Counted from the first letter of the stretch, positions 45,840-58,369 are shown. The stretch: DNA of 64,000 bases from Takakia lepidozioides (GCA_030704615.1 CM060734.1:59598042-59662041), one strand, 5' to 3'. A program made the numbers and translations. The notes: a model not told the origin generated them from the sequence alone.

Positions 45840-46695
45840 GGTCACCACCCTGACCTCTCCATCCTTGGCCATGTTGAGCTTGCATTGGCCTGCACCTCGT
45901 GCCTAGCCACCTCGTCCTCTCTGGGCTGCTCTACCTTGCCCCCGGCCACCATTGTTCCCTTGGAACTGGTCTGGGCGCAACTCAGGATGCAAACCATAGC
46001 ACTGGGCTTCTCCATGCCCATACTTGCCACAATGCCCACACTGCAACTGTGCAGGCTGTGCCAGTGCCAAACCATTTCCTCCCTCTGGGCAATCCTTCTC
46101 GACATGGGGTCCTCCACATGTCCAGCACACCACATCCGCCCGTTGTTGGCCAGCAAATGAAGGGAGAAAACCCTGCATCTGAGGTCCTCTCTGCCCTTTC
46201 CTGGGCTTCACCCGAGCCCCCTTGTTGTCTTGAGCATGTTGAGGTAGTGGCTGGCTAAGAGCACCACTACCCCGTGGTGCCTCCTTAGCAAATCCCACCA
46301 TGACCACTCGTTCCTCCACCATGTTGAGCTCTATCTGCTCTGCCAGCAAAAACACATTTGCTAAGGTGGGTTGGGCCGCTTGTAGGAGAGTTGCATCCCG
46401 CACCCTTCTCCTCAGCTCCTTGTCCAATATCCCGTACCAGAACTGGACTGCCTGGGCCTCCGTAACCCCTTGGGTTACATCAATCAAGTGCCTCATGCGA
46501 GTGAAAGCCTCCCTCAAGCTCTCAGTAGGCTTCCGTTGGAACTCTTGCAAGCTCATCAATTTCTCTGTCCTCACTGTTTGGTAGTTCCTTCTCAACTCTT
46601 TGAAGAACTCCACAACAGGGTTGAAGGCAGGCACCGCCACTGGTGTTGGTGCAGCAGTAGCTTGGGTGGACGTCGTAGTTGTTGTACCACTAGTC
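45840..46695 (-). pseudogene. gag: Gag C-terminal part with two zinc knuckles (element C)
   Basis: The open frame 46703-45903 includes EFFKELRRNYQTVRTEKLMS, VQFWYGILDKELRRRVRDAT and the knuckles CWTCGGPHVEKDC and CGHCGKYGHGEAQC. It ends at a stop after the Gly/Arg-rich tail. The upstream edge at 46695 is the junction with foreign sequence. Confidence 0.85.
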
Positions 46696-47093
46696 TTTAC
46701 CAAGTCTCAGAGACAAGAACTTGCACTGAAGCGTCGCCAAGAAGAAAGGGCCGAGCAGATGAAAATGTGAAATTTCTTGGAAGTGTTTTAGCAAGTTGTA
46801 AGAATATCTAGTAGATTAATATCAGACTGTTGATGATTAAGAATTCAAATGCTGTTGGTGTGTGATGTATGTTGTCATGTGTTCTTATGTAGCAACCATG
46901 TTTACCCAAATTTTGCCAATCACTAACGTGACATTGTGGTCAACTCATTGGCAAACTCAACTTTATTATTTTCAGAGTCAGTTCTTATGTGGTGTGGGGA
47001 GCCCTACTAGTATTATATCCCTGCACTGCTGCACTTGCAAGAATGGGAATTTTAGTTCTAGAGCAAACTTGACCGTAGCTGTCCTCTTTCTAG
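46696..47093 (+). other. Foreign insert in gag of element C (possible Prp28-type exon)
   Basis: About 395 bases replace about 85 bases of gag present in C1 (6420-6504). The short shared motif TAGT lies at both junctions. The plus strand starts with FTKSQRQELALKRRQEERAE, which resembles the N-terminal region of Prp28/DDX23-type splicing helicases. A stop follows, and the rest is AT-rich, like an intron or 3' UTR. The identification rests on about 20 residues and is tentative. Confidence 0.35.
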
Positions 47094-47549
47094 TACATCC
47101 TCCACTCCTCGATCTCAACATTGTGCCCCCACCTTAACTCATGGTAATCATCCATGGGCGGCCCCTCAAGGTGCTGAAACAGCCCCTTCCATGCCATGAA
47201 AGACGTAAACAGTTGTGGATTGCGCATTTGCTGCAAGTCACACCAACTATCAAACTCTTGGATAAAGTCATCCAACTTGATGGTACCCACCACCCCAGAG
47301 TATCCTCGTGGCTCCTTGGTGGCTCCATACATCTCTTCCATTGTGTCCCACAACAATGGCAAGGAAACAACTTGCACCGCCGGTGTGAGTCCTCCTGATT
47401 CACAATCCGAATCAGAACCTTCCATAGAAGACACAGAAGGTGAAGGTGGCCTAAACCGCACACCTCATCTCGTATACCCGCTAGTATCGCTAGTGCTCGT
47501 ACCGGCACTTTCCCCAGCAACTAGTGGCACCTCCGTGTTGACAATCTGA
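47094..47549 (-). pseudogene. gag: Gag N-terminal part (element C)
   Basis: Contains RFRPPSPSVSSMEGSDSDCE and EEMYGATKEPRGYSGVVGTI, then FIQEFDSWCDLQQMRNPQLF, matching C1 at 6500-6960. A stop near 47462 interrupts the N-terminus. The break at 47093 is caused by the foreign insert. Confidence 0.8.
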
Positions 47550-50118
47550 CACTCAACTGGTCATGAACACGTCCCTAAACCCCTCTCCACAAGGTAACCG
47601 GGTAGAGAACCTGATGCGGCTTATGGTTTGGAATACTAGGTTCCTAACATAGCCTGCACCTGCACCTGCATCCACCACAGGAACTCCTATGGTTGGCTGG
47701 TCATCACCTCCAACCTCACCACAAGAGAAACAAAGATGGTCTGACTGGTCATCAACCCAGCCTCACCATCGACAGCATGCTCTAGGGTTGGATCGGCGAT
47801 CAAGCCCGAGTCAACCACCTATAAAATCAAGCGCCACACAAAACTAGCATGGCGCACAATCAAGCATGCAGGTATGGAGGGGATCCAAACGCAAGAATGA
47901 AAACAACAACTCTCCCACACCAAAAACAACTCCACAGTGTCACTCCTGCAACCCAGCCCAAATCCGGACTGACTCTCTTGCCTCCACCCACGGAAAGGTC
48001 TCGGCCTACACAGAAGGTGGAAAACTACGAGGAATGGAAGCTAAAGCAATGCCTATCCCCCATCACGCTCTCATCCCAACACCCTTTTTTTTCCCTCTCT
48101 TCTCTCACTTGCATGACCATGAGAGCATCCTGTAGACACTCCTCAAACCGCCCTCCACGAGCTCATGAAACTTGGCCTCCAAGGCCCCATGCAAGCCTCC
48201 ACAGGGTCCGCCAGTGCCTCCTTATGTCCACCAGCCATTCCTCATAATGGAACCACCACAGGAAACCACACCATTCGCTGAAGGTTAAAAAATGGAGCAA
48301 ATAGAGGTACATATAGGCCCAAACAACATTCTGTCCAAAGGAATTACCTGCAGGCTGGTCTCCCCCATAGTTAAGAATTGGGCTGAAAACCCGAAAAGAT
48401 TACCTGCAGGGAGTAATCCCCTTTGTTAAAATGCAACAGGGAGGCAATTCTAACTTTTCTGCCGGATCAGCTAGCTCAAAACTGTTGTTCTTCAGAGCCC
48501 AACCTCCTCATCAAGGTCCCACGAAACGAGTGAATTGTTTTTTTTTTTTGCCACTCTGGCTGTTCGCGACCTTCCATGGCTGCAACCGCCACGACTCCTC
48601 ATGGCTCCCCCTAGGCGCTCGTTGGCCACGGGCTGCCCCGTGATACGTACCACGCCCACGAGCCTTCACGGCCCGCCATCCCCACGATCTGGTCACCGTG
48701 CCAACCCGTTGTGTCCACACCACGACTTCCAACGGTCACGGTCAACGGTCATGGTCAACGGTCACGGTCAACAGTCATGACCTGGGCTCGTGGTATCTTG
48801 TGATACCGCCCCAACGGACCATCACGACCACTATTCCCTGCGTTCCCTAGAACTCCCACGAGTTTTCATCCGTTCCTGGGCGTTCCCACGCCTTCCCGAG
48901 CTCTTCCCGAGCTGGGGTTTGCTCTTGCACCTGCTGCCGCTGAGCTATGGCTTATGCGGAGCCATCAGCCCCGTCGCCCTGCCCTCCTGAGCTCTCACGG
49001 CCCACTAGAAGCGCCCCCAACTCAACAGACAAGCTATATGCTGCCCAACAAACTCTATTTCTTCATGAAGCTCACAAAAACGAATTTGAAAATACACACA
49101 TTCACAAACTTGGTGCACATGCACTTCTCATGCATATCCCCTGGCTCTAGGACGCCTTGCTACTGCCCTTCCAGCCCCGCTCTTGCCACTCCAAGAGCCC
49201 TCGCCGTGCTAGAGTTTCAGATTGAAACTTCCAACTCAAACACATGCTTCACAAATGCACTAATTTGCATACAAGAGGGACCAGCCCCCTCTCTTCACTC
49301 ATACCTCTTCATGAGCTTGAAGCTGAATCTCCCAACGGGCTGCGATGCATCCCCTCGCAGCTCCACCATTCGGCTGCTCCTCATCTACCCGCAACAACTA
49401 GTTTCGGGTAGAAATACCTGGAGCTGATCATATCATCTCCAACCTGCAACACGCTAGCTTCCCATGCGCAACCCACATTCCTGCAGCTCCTTAACTCGGC
49501 CTGCAGCTGAAGAAGACGACCACCAGTTCGCCCACTTGTGACCAGCATCTCCCTCGCTTCACACTAGAAGCCCAAACTTGGTTGTCATAGCGTTGAGCTA
49601 TGCAACGCCGCTCTTCAACATAGGCTACCCGCCTCTCTATCCATTGCAAACGTGCAACATGTTCGCCTTTGCACTCTATCCACTTTGGATAGGCTCATAC
49701 ACGGATCCCTGCACTCTAGGCTGAACCGCTTCTCATGAAAACACAAGTGTTACAAAACAACTCGAACCTGGCACTCACAGACTCAAGCTCATCTTTCTCG
49801 AGTGATAAGGAAAGAGAATGATACAAGCACACAAACTCTCTCAAACTCACACACTTGCACATGAAAACATCACTCATATTAAGTCGAGCCAAGTGCACCC
49901 CATGCCATGGGGAATCCACACTATAGCGCCATAGCTAGATGCGGTGAGGCTCAACTCGAGAAAGATGAGCCCACCGCGATCTGCCGTGAAGATAACAATG
50001 CCAAGTGCCAAAACATATATTAGCCCCTGGATTGACACTCGGGTCAATCCCAAATGTCAATATATAAAAGCTAGCTATTTCCTAGCTAACTTCACACTAG
50101 TGGTAAAATAACTTGACA
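47550..50118 (-). other. Leader and 5' terminus of element C
   Basis: Non-coding in the element sense. It matches C1 at 6965-9136 apart from a roughly 390-base insertion at 48550-48940, which carries a GGTCAACGGTCAC-type triplicate near 48740-48775. The last 340 bases form the 5' terminus beginning TGTCAAG. Plus-strand open frames such as 48954-49427 also occur in C1 but have no recognisable product. No tRNA primer site was found. Confidence 0.6.
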
Positions 50119-51114
50119 AACGCATTATTGTTTCTTTGACATCAAAAGCAGACGGGAGTATTAAACTACCTCCATTTGTCATCAACAAGTCAAATAAGCC
50201 TCATGCATAATTTATACGTTCGGAAACTATAGGTATCTTGTGGTCCAACAACAAAAAGGCATGGATGATCATTCATTTATTTGAGAAATTTTTACTCGAC
50301 TTTGAAAGGATGCGACTGGCTGACAATGAAAAAGTTGTGCTCCTGCTGGACAACTTCCTTTGGGCGTAAGGTGGTGAATATTGGTGAGCAATTATGCATT
50401 ACCACCACTATTGTCATGTTGCCTCTTAACACCACTAGTAAGTAGAATCCAATAGACGCTGGAATCATCAAATGTTTCAGGGCTCATTATAGAAGGCTTT
50501 TCATTAATCATCAGATTGATGCTTTGATAGATAATAGAGATCATTCTCTTGATGTGTACTAAGCTGTGGTTATGTTTGAAAAAACATGGCGTATTTCAGT
50601 GGATTCTACTACGATCAAACATTGTTGGCGGCAATGTGGTTTGTTTTGTTTGCCCAATTTAGATGAGAATGAGGGCGAGAATTCTATTAGACAGACTCCT
50701 GAAATTGTAGAGGTTGACAGATTGTTAGAACGTTTTGCAAAGGTCTCACTCACTCACCATAGAGATTGCTCTATGATGGATTCTCGAGAATATGTCGAGC
50801 TCAATTCGATTTGGAAGAGCCATTTGAACCAACTAATGAGGAGATTTGGGATATGGTCATCCCTAGTGAAAAAATTAAGAGAAGAAGAAGACTCTGTGGT
50901 TTCAGATGTACCGTTTACTTCGTTTTCAGGTTTATTTTCTGAAATGAAAGCATCTTTAGAAACTGTGCATTTATACCTTGCACAACAACCTTTTGATACT
51001 AGTACTTTGCTCTCAAACTGTCTCTCCATAGAGAAAGAGGTTTGTCATGCTAAGCAGTCAAACTACCGGCAAATGGACATTACTTCGTATTTTCAACCCT
51101 CTAATGAATTATAA
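50119..51114 (+). pseudogene. Tigger/pogo transposase relic, 3' part
   Basis: Continuation of the transposase at 39130-39648. It includes IIVSLTSKADGSIKLPPFVI at the junction and the second catalytic Asp in EKVVLLLDNFLWA near 50350. A block near 50465-50530 reads DAGIIKCFRAHYRRLFINHQ. The final open frame 50566-51114 starts EKTWRISVDSTTIKHCWRQC and ends QMDITSYFQPSNEL. This C-terminus is intact for 180 residues, while the central part has stops and indels. The transposase would cut and paste its own element; it is inactive here. Confidence 0.85.
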
Positions 51115-52593
51115 ATATTGAATTATGTTTGATTGAAGAAATAATGTATGCAGTGAAGGCTCTATGTACTAAACCCTAAATCTTTTGAACTATTATTTTT
51201 GATGGTTTTGACCTGTTGTATTGTTTTCTTCTCAAATGTTATGTTTTGGATTTTGACCCCTATTCAAGTTATCTGATATATATACATAAATGTTATACTA
51301 TTTGTGCTCTATAGGCATAAGAATTATCCATAGGGTTGACTGTATTGCCCAATACCAATCGTAACTCATAACCAAAGCAACTTGGTTACCCAAACCTCTC
51401 CAAGGATTGAAAAGTCAAAAGTCCAAAAGTCCACAATGGGTCTCTTCACCCAATTACCTCCACTTTCACAATGGGTACATCAAAAAGCCCCTCAATCTTG
51501 GACCTCCGCCCTCAGAAGGTACACAATGGTGCGCGCTCTCCTCCCCCTGCCTCTACTACTTATTTACTAAGTTAGTAACTACTTTAGTGGGCACACGAAA
51601 GGCCCTAAAATAAACGCAAACATGAACCATAGCTAAACTAATTTATTGAATACCTGAGCTGAAATAAGCCCCCCTAGAAAGACATCACATACACCCTATA
51701 TGGCTTAGAATCACTTGTAAGGCGACCTTGTGCCCTAACTATTGCTAGATTTTTTATTTCATTTTATTTTATTTTGAAAGAGAAACACCTAGGAGAGCGA
51801 CAAGATTCTTTGACCTGATAAATATTTCTGATTTAGTGAATTTATTTCCTGTTATTTGTATCCACTTCCAACCAATCATGTTTTGAAAATAAATTTGTCA
51901 TCAACCCCTAAACCATTTATTATATGGACACGCTAAAGCAAACGACACTTGACCCCTACTGCCTTCATGGAAGGTGACACCTTTATCATATCGAACATGT
52001 GGTTTGAACCGTTGCACTACTGAAGCGATTATGCCTTACCAACCACTAGGCTCAATGTCGTACACTCTGCATTGGATATGCTTACAGAACTACAACGTGG
52101 GATCATTTGATTAGTCAAATCACGTGACCACGACAAAAAATATTTGCAAGTGTCACGGTTTCAGTCATTGACTTACCACGTGGCAATTGGCGACAGTGTG
52201 GACAGTGGGAGGGGTGTGGGCGGGATACAAGACAGTGGCGGGGATCCCTTACGTGGCAGGCTACCAGGTTGCCAGAACATTTGGCGCCACCGGCGTGGGG
52301 CCGGAATTTTCTGACACTGTTCTTGTGCACTTTTCCGGGACACATTGATAGGCCGGCAACCCCAAATCCCAGCCCTTGAGGATTGGGTTGGCCCCCTGCA
52401 ATGGAGGGCCCACCCTGCGTAAAGCACTGCCGAATTTTTTTGTTTGTCTCTATCGTGCCCCTAAAAAACCGAATTCATCTGGGTGCATTCCACCTGGCGG
52501 ATTAGACCCAATCAGCTCCCTCGGGTGCATTCCGAAATGCAGAATGCACCGGCCATTAGATTTTTTAAACAATTTTTTGGCATTTCTTTATGC

Positions 52594-52703
52594 AGGGTAA
52601 TGCCCCTCGTGTGGGGCCGGATTTTCGGCCCTTCCCCTCGGGCTACCGGCCTCTGCGGTAGGCCGTTAAATCCGAGAATGCCCTCCCCTCAGGGCATTAC
52701 CCT
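52594..52703. repeat. Short foldback repeat
   Basis: Twelve-base perfect inverted arms with a GC-rich 86-base loop that itself contains CGGATTTT/AAATCCG. Possibly a small MITE remnant; no clear target duplication. Confidence 0.45.
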
Positions 52704-52982
52704 ATACAAAACCCGTCAAACACATACGTCAGGGTACTGCGAAAAACCTTCATTATGAGGGGCCACAATGAGAGTTGACGTAGGTGGCCTGCTGGCATCT
52801 ATGGGCCTATGCTTGTCAGAAATCTGGGCAAGAGGTCCTAAAATCCCAAATTGGCCCCACGTTAATTGGCCCTGCCCGAGGCAGCACTGTTCTCATGGTG
52901 AGGAGCCACTTCATACGTAAGCTTAAACGGACATAGCTATTGATTATGCCCTAATTCATGCCATGTTATTTTGCATAATCTG

Positions 52983-53112
52983 CCAGGCCCATATTCAACC
53001 AATGCGGAGGATTCCATCATCCCCACCTTTTGTGGTATTTTCAGGCCCATATTCAGCCAATGCGGCGGAATCCGCCATCCCCACCTTTTGTGGTATTTTA
53101 AGGCCCATATTT
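52983..53112. repeat. 58-base tandem repeat, about 2.3 copies
   Basis: Two full units beginning GGCCCATATTC(A/G) and ending TTTTGTGGTATTTT, followed by the start of a third. They are about 90 percent identical. No coding potential seen. Confidence 0.65.
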
Positions 53113-54056
53113 TGTAACCCCTTGATGTACATTTTTTATATTTATACGCCATGAGCTCGCCTTCATGTGGATCTGAAGGCCAACTGAAGGCAAGTGCATG
53201 AATTCGTTTATGTGGAGTATTATGAGTCAATTTCTTTACTGCTCCTGAGGGCTCATAGAATCAAGTGCAGCTGCATTTGGCAGATTAAAAATTATAGAGT
53301 AGTTTGTGAAGTTGTCGAATGACTGTCCGATATTCATAACGCAAGGAGCAAGAGTCAGCTTGTCAATTTCAGCCAATACAGGAGGCGGGGTCCAGAAGCT
53401 ATCGTCATCGCTTGGAACCTGCTCAACAACTTTAACCTACAAATCTTCCGATGCAACTTTCTTCACAATCCTTCTATTTGGTGTTCGACAATCTGAGTTA
53501 TGAGGCTCTCATGCATGAAGGACGAGTAACGGGACAAGTATTCAATGTCGACGGCACAAGCTGCATATCACGTCCACCTGCATTTTGAAATCTAGCATAC
53601 TATTGAAGCGCTTTTTGGACAACCGTCCTGGTCAGTGCCATATCGCATAAAACCTTCAACTAAATTGTGACCCGTCATCTACTTGCCAAGGATGGCAGGA
53701 ACCTCCATTGCATTGAACCTAGTCACAGAAGTGATCCTTGCATTTTTGTTGGTGAATACACCTTTATTGCAACCTGGTACATTTTTATCATTTCGGAGAG
53801 TCACTTGGAGATGACTTCACTCCAATACGAGCTTTAGAGTACCACTGCCAGGTAACAAAGAATCCAGATCAAGAATTGAATAGGAAGCTCACTATATTCA
53901 AATCAAAGCCTGATTGAACGAGAAGGAACGTGAAGCTAAATCCTGAATCCAACAATGGAAGAGGAAGCTAACTATCGAATGGAATACTAGATCGAACAAA
54001 AAAGTATCGACTACCGAATTGAACATAAAGAGCTTTGACTAATGGATTTACTAAAA

Positions 54057-55157
54057 CACTACAGGAAAAAATGGGGGTTAGCGACACCGCGACGTCACTA
54101 AAGCCCCCTTTTGGGGTAGGGGGAGGGGCCCTTTTTGCGACGCCCGGACGTCGCAAGCCTGTCGCAACAGTGTCGCTAGAATATCGTCGTTGTTTTGCGA
54201 CGGATGGAGGTCGCTACTAAGATACGCCGGGGCGACTTGCGATGCCCTAACGTCGTTTTTTTTTTGTTTTTTGTTTTGTTTTTTGGGTTCCTTCTCTGTA
54301 ATGCCGAATTAGCGATGTCCAGTGCGACCTCCGGACGTTGCAGTTTAGGGGGGTACATTTTGAATTTTGATGGGAAATTTTGAATTTGAAATTCAAAAAC
54401 TTGTTGACGGTTATGTCCAATGGCAATACGTTCATTGTTCCACATATACTAGTTAGGCAATGCATACTTGAACATAGGACCTCCACATTATAACATTTCT
54501 AAGACACTATAGACTAACCAACACACTTACGATACATCTATGTATCACAATAACAGTCTAAGTATATATATACATATCAAGATTTCTTTCAAGTTTCTTC
54601 TAAGGGGTCCCTCTTGTGACGCGGGGAGTTGCAACCTCCGCAGCCTTAAGTGCCCAGCCTCAGTCCCAGCGTCGTCGCTGTTGTTACAGCCCCAGCGCTA
54701 GGCGCCCCAAATGACGTCATTGTGATGACCTAAGTTGGCTACGACATTGTTGCGACCCCATGACGTCGCAGCATTGGGCACCCCAACGACGCTTTTGTGA
54801 CGTTGGGGGCTGCAAGGCCCCCCCAAAAAAAAACCCCACAGTGGCAACGCCGTTGCGACCCTCCGGTGTCACAGCGTTGGGTGCCCCAGCGCGGGGCGTC
54901 GCAACGCCAAATAATAATAATAATAATAATAATAAAATTGGGCATTGCGACCCCTGACGTTCCAACCCCCCGCGGTGACGCACCTTGCGACGGCTGGACG
55001 TCGCAACGGGGGATTGTGACGTCGGGGCGTCGCAAAAAGATGCCGCGGGGGTGGCGTCGCAGGCCCAACGCCACGCCCAGCTTGGGGGCGTGGCTGGCAT
55101 CGCTAACCCAACCCCCCCCCCCCCCCCCCCCCACCCTCCCCACATTTTCCTCTAATG
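54057..55157. mobile_element. CACTA-type non-autonomous transposon, 1101 bases
   Basis: The left end CACTACAGGAAAAAATGGG at 54057 and a degraded right end CATTTTCCTCTAATG at 55157 are flanked by AAA on both sides (54054-54056 and 55158-55160). Subterminal regions are packed with GCGACG and GACGTCGC motifs in both orientations, typical of transposase-binding arrays of CACTA elements. The interior has an (AAT)n run at 54908-54935 and a poly-C of about 22 bases near 55111-55132 within the right terminal region. No transposase is present. Confidence 0.7.
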
Positions 55158-55639
55158 AAAGAAACACTAAGGAGAAAGTACAACCAAGAGGAACGGCAGA
55201 TAATTTGTACCACGCCTGAATTGCGTAAAATGCTGATGATAGCACTTAGTAAAAGAGGATGACGGCCTAGTTCGTTGCTATCCCAAAGTGGAGGATGGTC
55301 GTAGTAAGTTTGGAATGTATCGACGATATCAGGAATTGTGCATTACAAAGGCTTGCGCCACCTTTTTGGTTGGCACTAGGCCAAATCTACTTTGTGAATT
55401 TTAATTCCATTTCGTCAAACCATATGAAGCGCTTCCCATCACTTCCTATACCAAAGCTGAAGTCGACATCCTGAAGGTTATGGAATTCTTCCTAGGCTCG
55501 AATACCAAAGTTACGATTGCAAAACAAACTAGGCCTAACTGACAGCCCAGATCAGTACGTTGCATGAAATCTTGATTCAACATGAACGTTTTAGCATCCA
55601 GTGTAAGTCCACTAGTAACCTATCTCTTCCGACCTACCC

Positions 55640-56590
55640 CAAGCTTAGCAGATCGCCTTACAGAGATTACACAAGCTACACAGACATTTTTGAACCTCGC
55701 GTCGTAGGTAATGTTGAATGCTTCTGCCGGCAATCCAGATGCCATGGATCTTTCTTCAAGTCTGGCCCATATGGCTCTTCCAATACCTCGAAGTAAACAC
55801 ACAACACTACACAAGTTCATGTAAACAGATTACGGCCAGTTAGTATGAAATATAAGTCAAAAGATCAACAAAATCAAAGGAGGAAATTGAATAAAGAAGC
55901 GGGCAATTAGATTATGTAGAGTTCTTACATCTCGGCAGGATATAGCTTGCCATCCTTTCGTTGCACGTAAAGAAAAAAATCCTTCAGAAGATTTGTAAGG
56001 CGGGTAACGTTTGTTTCGAAGATATCTTCTACAGTTTGTTCTTGAGATAGGTTCCTGTATTTCTGCCATGAATCAAAGCGATCTTTTGCCCACTTGCCCA
56101 TCTTAAGGCTCTTCCGAGTGCTACCTTTTGAAACCTCTAATAGCTCTTTTTTGTCAAGTGTTCGGAAAGTTCCTTTATTGAGAATTTCCAACTCAACTGA
56201 ACTTAGCGATAAAGAAGTAGAAGGCGGCTCGTTTGAAGGAGAAATATTCTCACTATCATTCTGTAACAAAAGGTCTTCAATCTGATCTCCATACATATCA
56301 ATGTCATTGATCCACTCATCGCACTCAAGATTTAACATAAGAATTGAATCTCTAGCAACAACACTAGAAGAGACCATAAAACCTGAGGATGATGTAACAC
56401 AAAGTGATGATGCCAAAGTAGGAAGAATGACATCTGAACATCTATTGACCAGTGCACCTTCTGAATCTGTTGACATAATGGAAGCGATAGGAGCGTCTTC
56501 ATGAAAGTGGCCCCGCAAGAGTCACTGATCAGAACAGACATAGAAAGAATATGCGAAGAGTCGCCATGACTAATCGACGAGAGACTTAGT
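55640..56590 (-). pseudogene. Crypton/ZMYM-like (DUF3504-type) gene fragment
   Basis: A minus-strand exon from 56518 to 55929 encodes about 196 residues. The first 100 are acidic and Ser-rich. The last 65 (KMGKWAKDRFDSWQKYRNLS then FLYVQRKDGKLYP) resemble the N-terminal domain of Crypton-derived proteins such as ZMYM2-type factors. It ends at a GTAAGA donor. An acceptor at 55807 leads in phase to VVCLLRGIGRAIWARLEERS and later AFNITYDARFKNV, the next expected block. Downstream exons are not found, and the CACTA element lies close by. It could be a gene, a domesticated Crypton or a relic; the assignment rests on pattern only. Confidence 0.4.
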
Positions 56591-56599
56591 CCAAGATCA

Positions 56600-58369
56600 A
56601 ACAAATCTCTGAACTCGTACGCCGATTCTTTTGTAAATTGTTGGATGAGAAACAGTGAGTACTACCTATCTCCGTGAGGACGGACCCGAGATCTGACATT
56701 GAGAACCAAAGCTTGAAGTTGACAATAAAACCTAGAATTTTGCAATTGATGAGAAAAACAACAAAGAAAAACCATGAGGAGTAGAAAGGGAGGGCATGCA
56801 CGGCATATGCAGGAGCGCGAGCAGAAACAAACAGTGAACATTAGACTTGGAGAAGACGACGTATATTAAACCCTAAATCATCGTATACTACATATGATAT
56901 ATATATGGTCAGAATACATATCTACGTCCCTTTATGCCAGGGGGCGGGCACGTAGTGCCGGTTATGGCTCCTACCAGTGCCTGCTCTCTAGTACGGAGCC
57001 ATATTTCAACATTTACAGACATAAATGAGTTAAATATTTAGATAAATGGATGAAATATTAACTAATGGATGAATGGTTGGTGCAGGCTTGACGCATTACT
57101 CTTATTGACGAGATTGAAGAGTACGATATGCCTACATCTTCTTAGAGGTTTAATTTCCGAAACAATTCAACTGACAAACAACCTATCCGATCAAACTATG
57201 CTTGTGGTTGTGTTTGCCTCGGCAGAGAGATTATAGCTCCAACTCAATTTTAGCTTCAAAAGTTATAATCTTAACTACAATTTTCTAGGTTGCAAAAAGA
57301 ACCCATGTTCTCTATTTTTATTTTTTTAAAGAATCTCTTATATTCAAAATAGTCAAAATGAACTCCATCTTGCACCCCAAAACATTGCATTGGCACAAGG
57401 CAGCATTATACTTCTTACCAAGTCTAGCCTAATTAATTGTAGTTTTGCCTCATTGAATTATTGACGGCATTAGCTCCAATGGTAATTTAAGATTGCCAAC
57501 AATGAAAGAAATTTAGAAAAAATATTAAAAGAATGACATTCATTGGGAATAAAAATTGTTGGCCATGGTTGCTCTGTAGTTGATGGGTTTGAGCAAGTCA
57601 AGACTGCATGAAAGCCTAGATCAAATTGTAGGATTCAGTACCTATGTTCATGTCTTTTACATCTTCTAGGAAACACCTTACAATGCTAGCAAGTTGCGAA
57701 TTAGTTGACATCTATGAGTAATGTACATGAGGTGCAATATCTAAGGATAGTTCTTGAATTTTTAGAAGCTAGTAAGAAGCCTGCATGACCTGTTATCAAT
57801 ACACATGTAATTTACAACTTACCGCACATGTATTTTGAGTAGCACTGACACATATCCAGGTGAAGAAGAGCTGAACTAGATAGGCCGAGTAGTTGGATCA
57901 ATAGGTAGAATAGGTATTTGTGTGATTCAAACTTTGTGTCTATTAGGCATCTTCAATACGGCGTTTAGGGGAGTTTGCAATGGCCATGTGACGGCTAGGA
58001 TGGGGTCCCAATTGGCGATGGTCTGCCGTCACACTTGAATCATCACTAATTTTGCGCCGCAACATGGGCGTAGCAATATAGATAATCTTACTGTGATTGA
58101 TATTGATCCCGAAATTAATACATGGCACCATCCACCAAAGTAATGTCGTCTAACTTGAGGTAGCTAACACATTTCCAACCCACAATGTACCTCTACGCTA
58201 TAACACCATTAAGACTGTGCACACTCTAGCTTGTTCCTAGGTACCACAAATCTAATTGTTTTACACTTAGTGCTTGTAATGCATCAACACGTTGCTACAT
58301 ATGGAGGCTGAAATATAAATTTAGATTCAGTACATACAGTAGAAAGGTAAATTAAATACGTTGGATATG
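56600..58369. other. Gene-free stretch
   Basis: AT-rich, with no convincing open frame on either strand. Short ATG-started frames near 56586-56801 and 57943-58131 show no recognisable similarity. The segment 56935-57000 (GGGGGCGGGCACGTAGTGCC) is locally GC-rich and might be a TE fragment. Confidence 0.3.

Larger units (their letters stand above)
39653..50118 (-). mobile_element. Ty3/gypsy element C with cytosine-5 methyltransferase and PHD finger
   Basis: A 10466-base minus-strand element inserted in a Tigger transposase gene, with duplication AACG. The ends are TGTCAAGTTA at 50118 and GCGCACGACA at 39653. Order from the 5' end: long leader, gag with two zinc knuckles, damaged protease, methyltransferase, RT with YIDD, RNase H, integrase, PHD finger, polypurine-like tract, and a 170-base 3' tail. 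Defects include an inverted block (45070-45585), a foreign insert in gag (46696-47093), and several stops. Pol closely resembles that of element B, whereas the leader and 5' terminus match C1. Confidence 0.9.
51115..54056. other. Gene-poor stretch with small repeats
   Basis: No gene can be supported. It holds a foldback at 52594-52703 with arms AGGGTAATGCCC and GGGCATTACCCT. A 58-base unit is repeated about 2.3 times at 52983-53112 (GGCCCATATTCA...CCACCTTTTGTGG). A short minus-strand open frame near 53300-53460 (EQVPSDDDSFWTPPPVLAEI) looks like an exon fragment I cannot identify. Confidence 0.4.
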
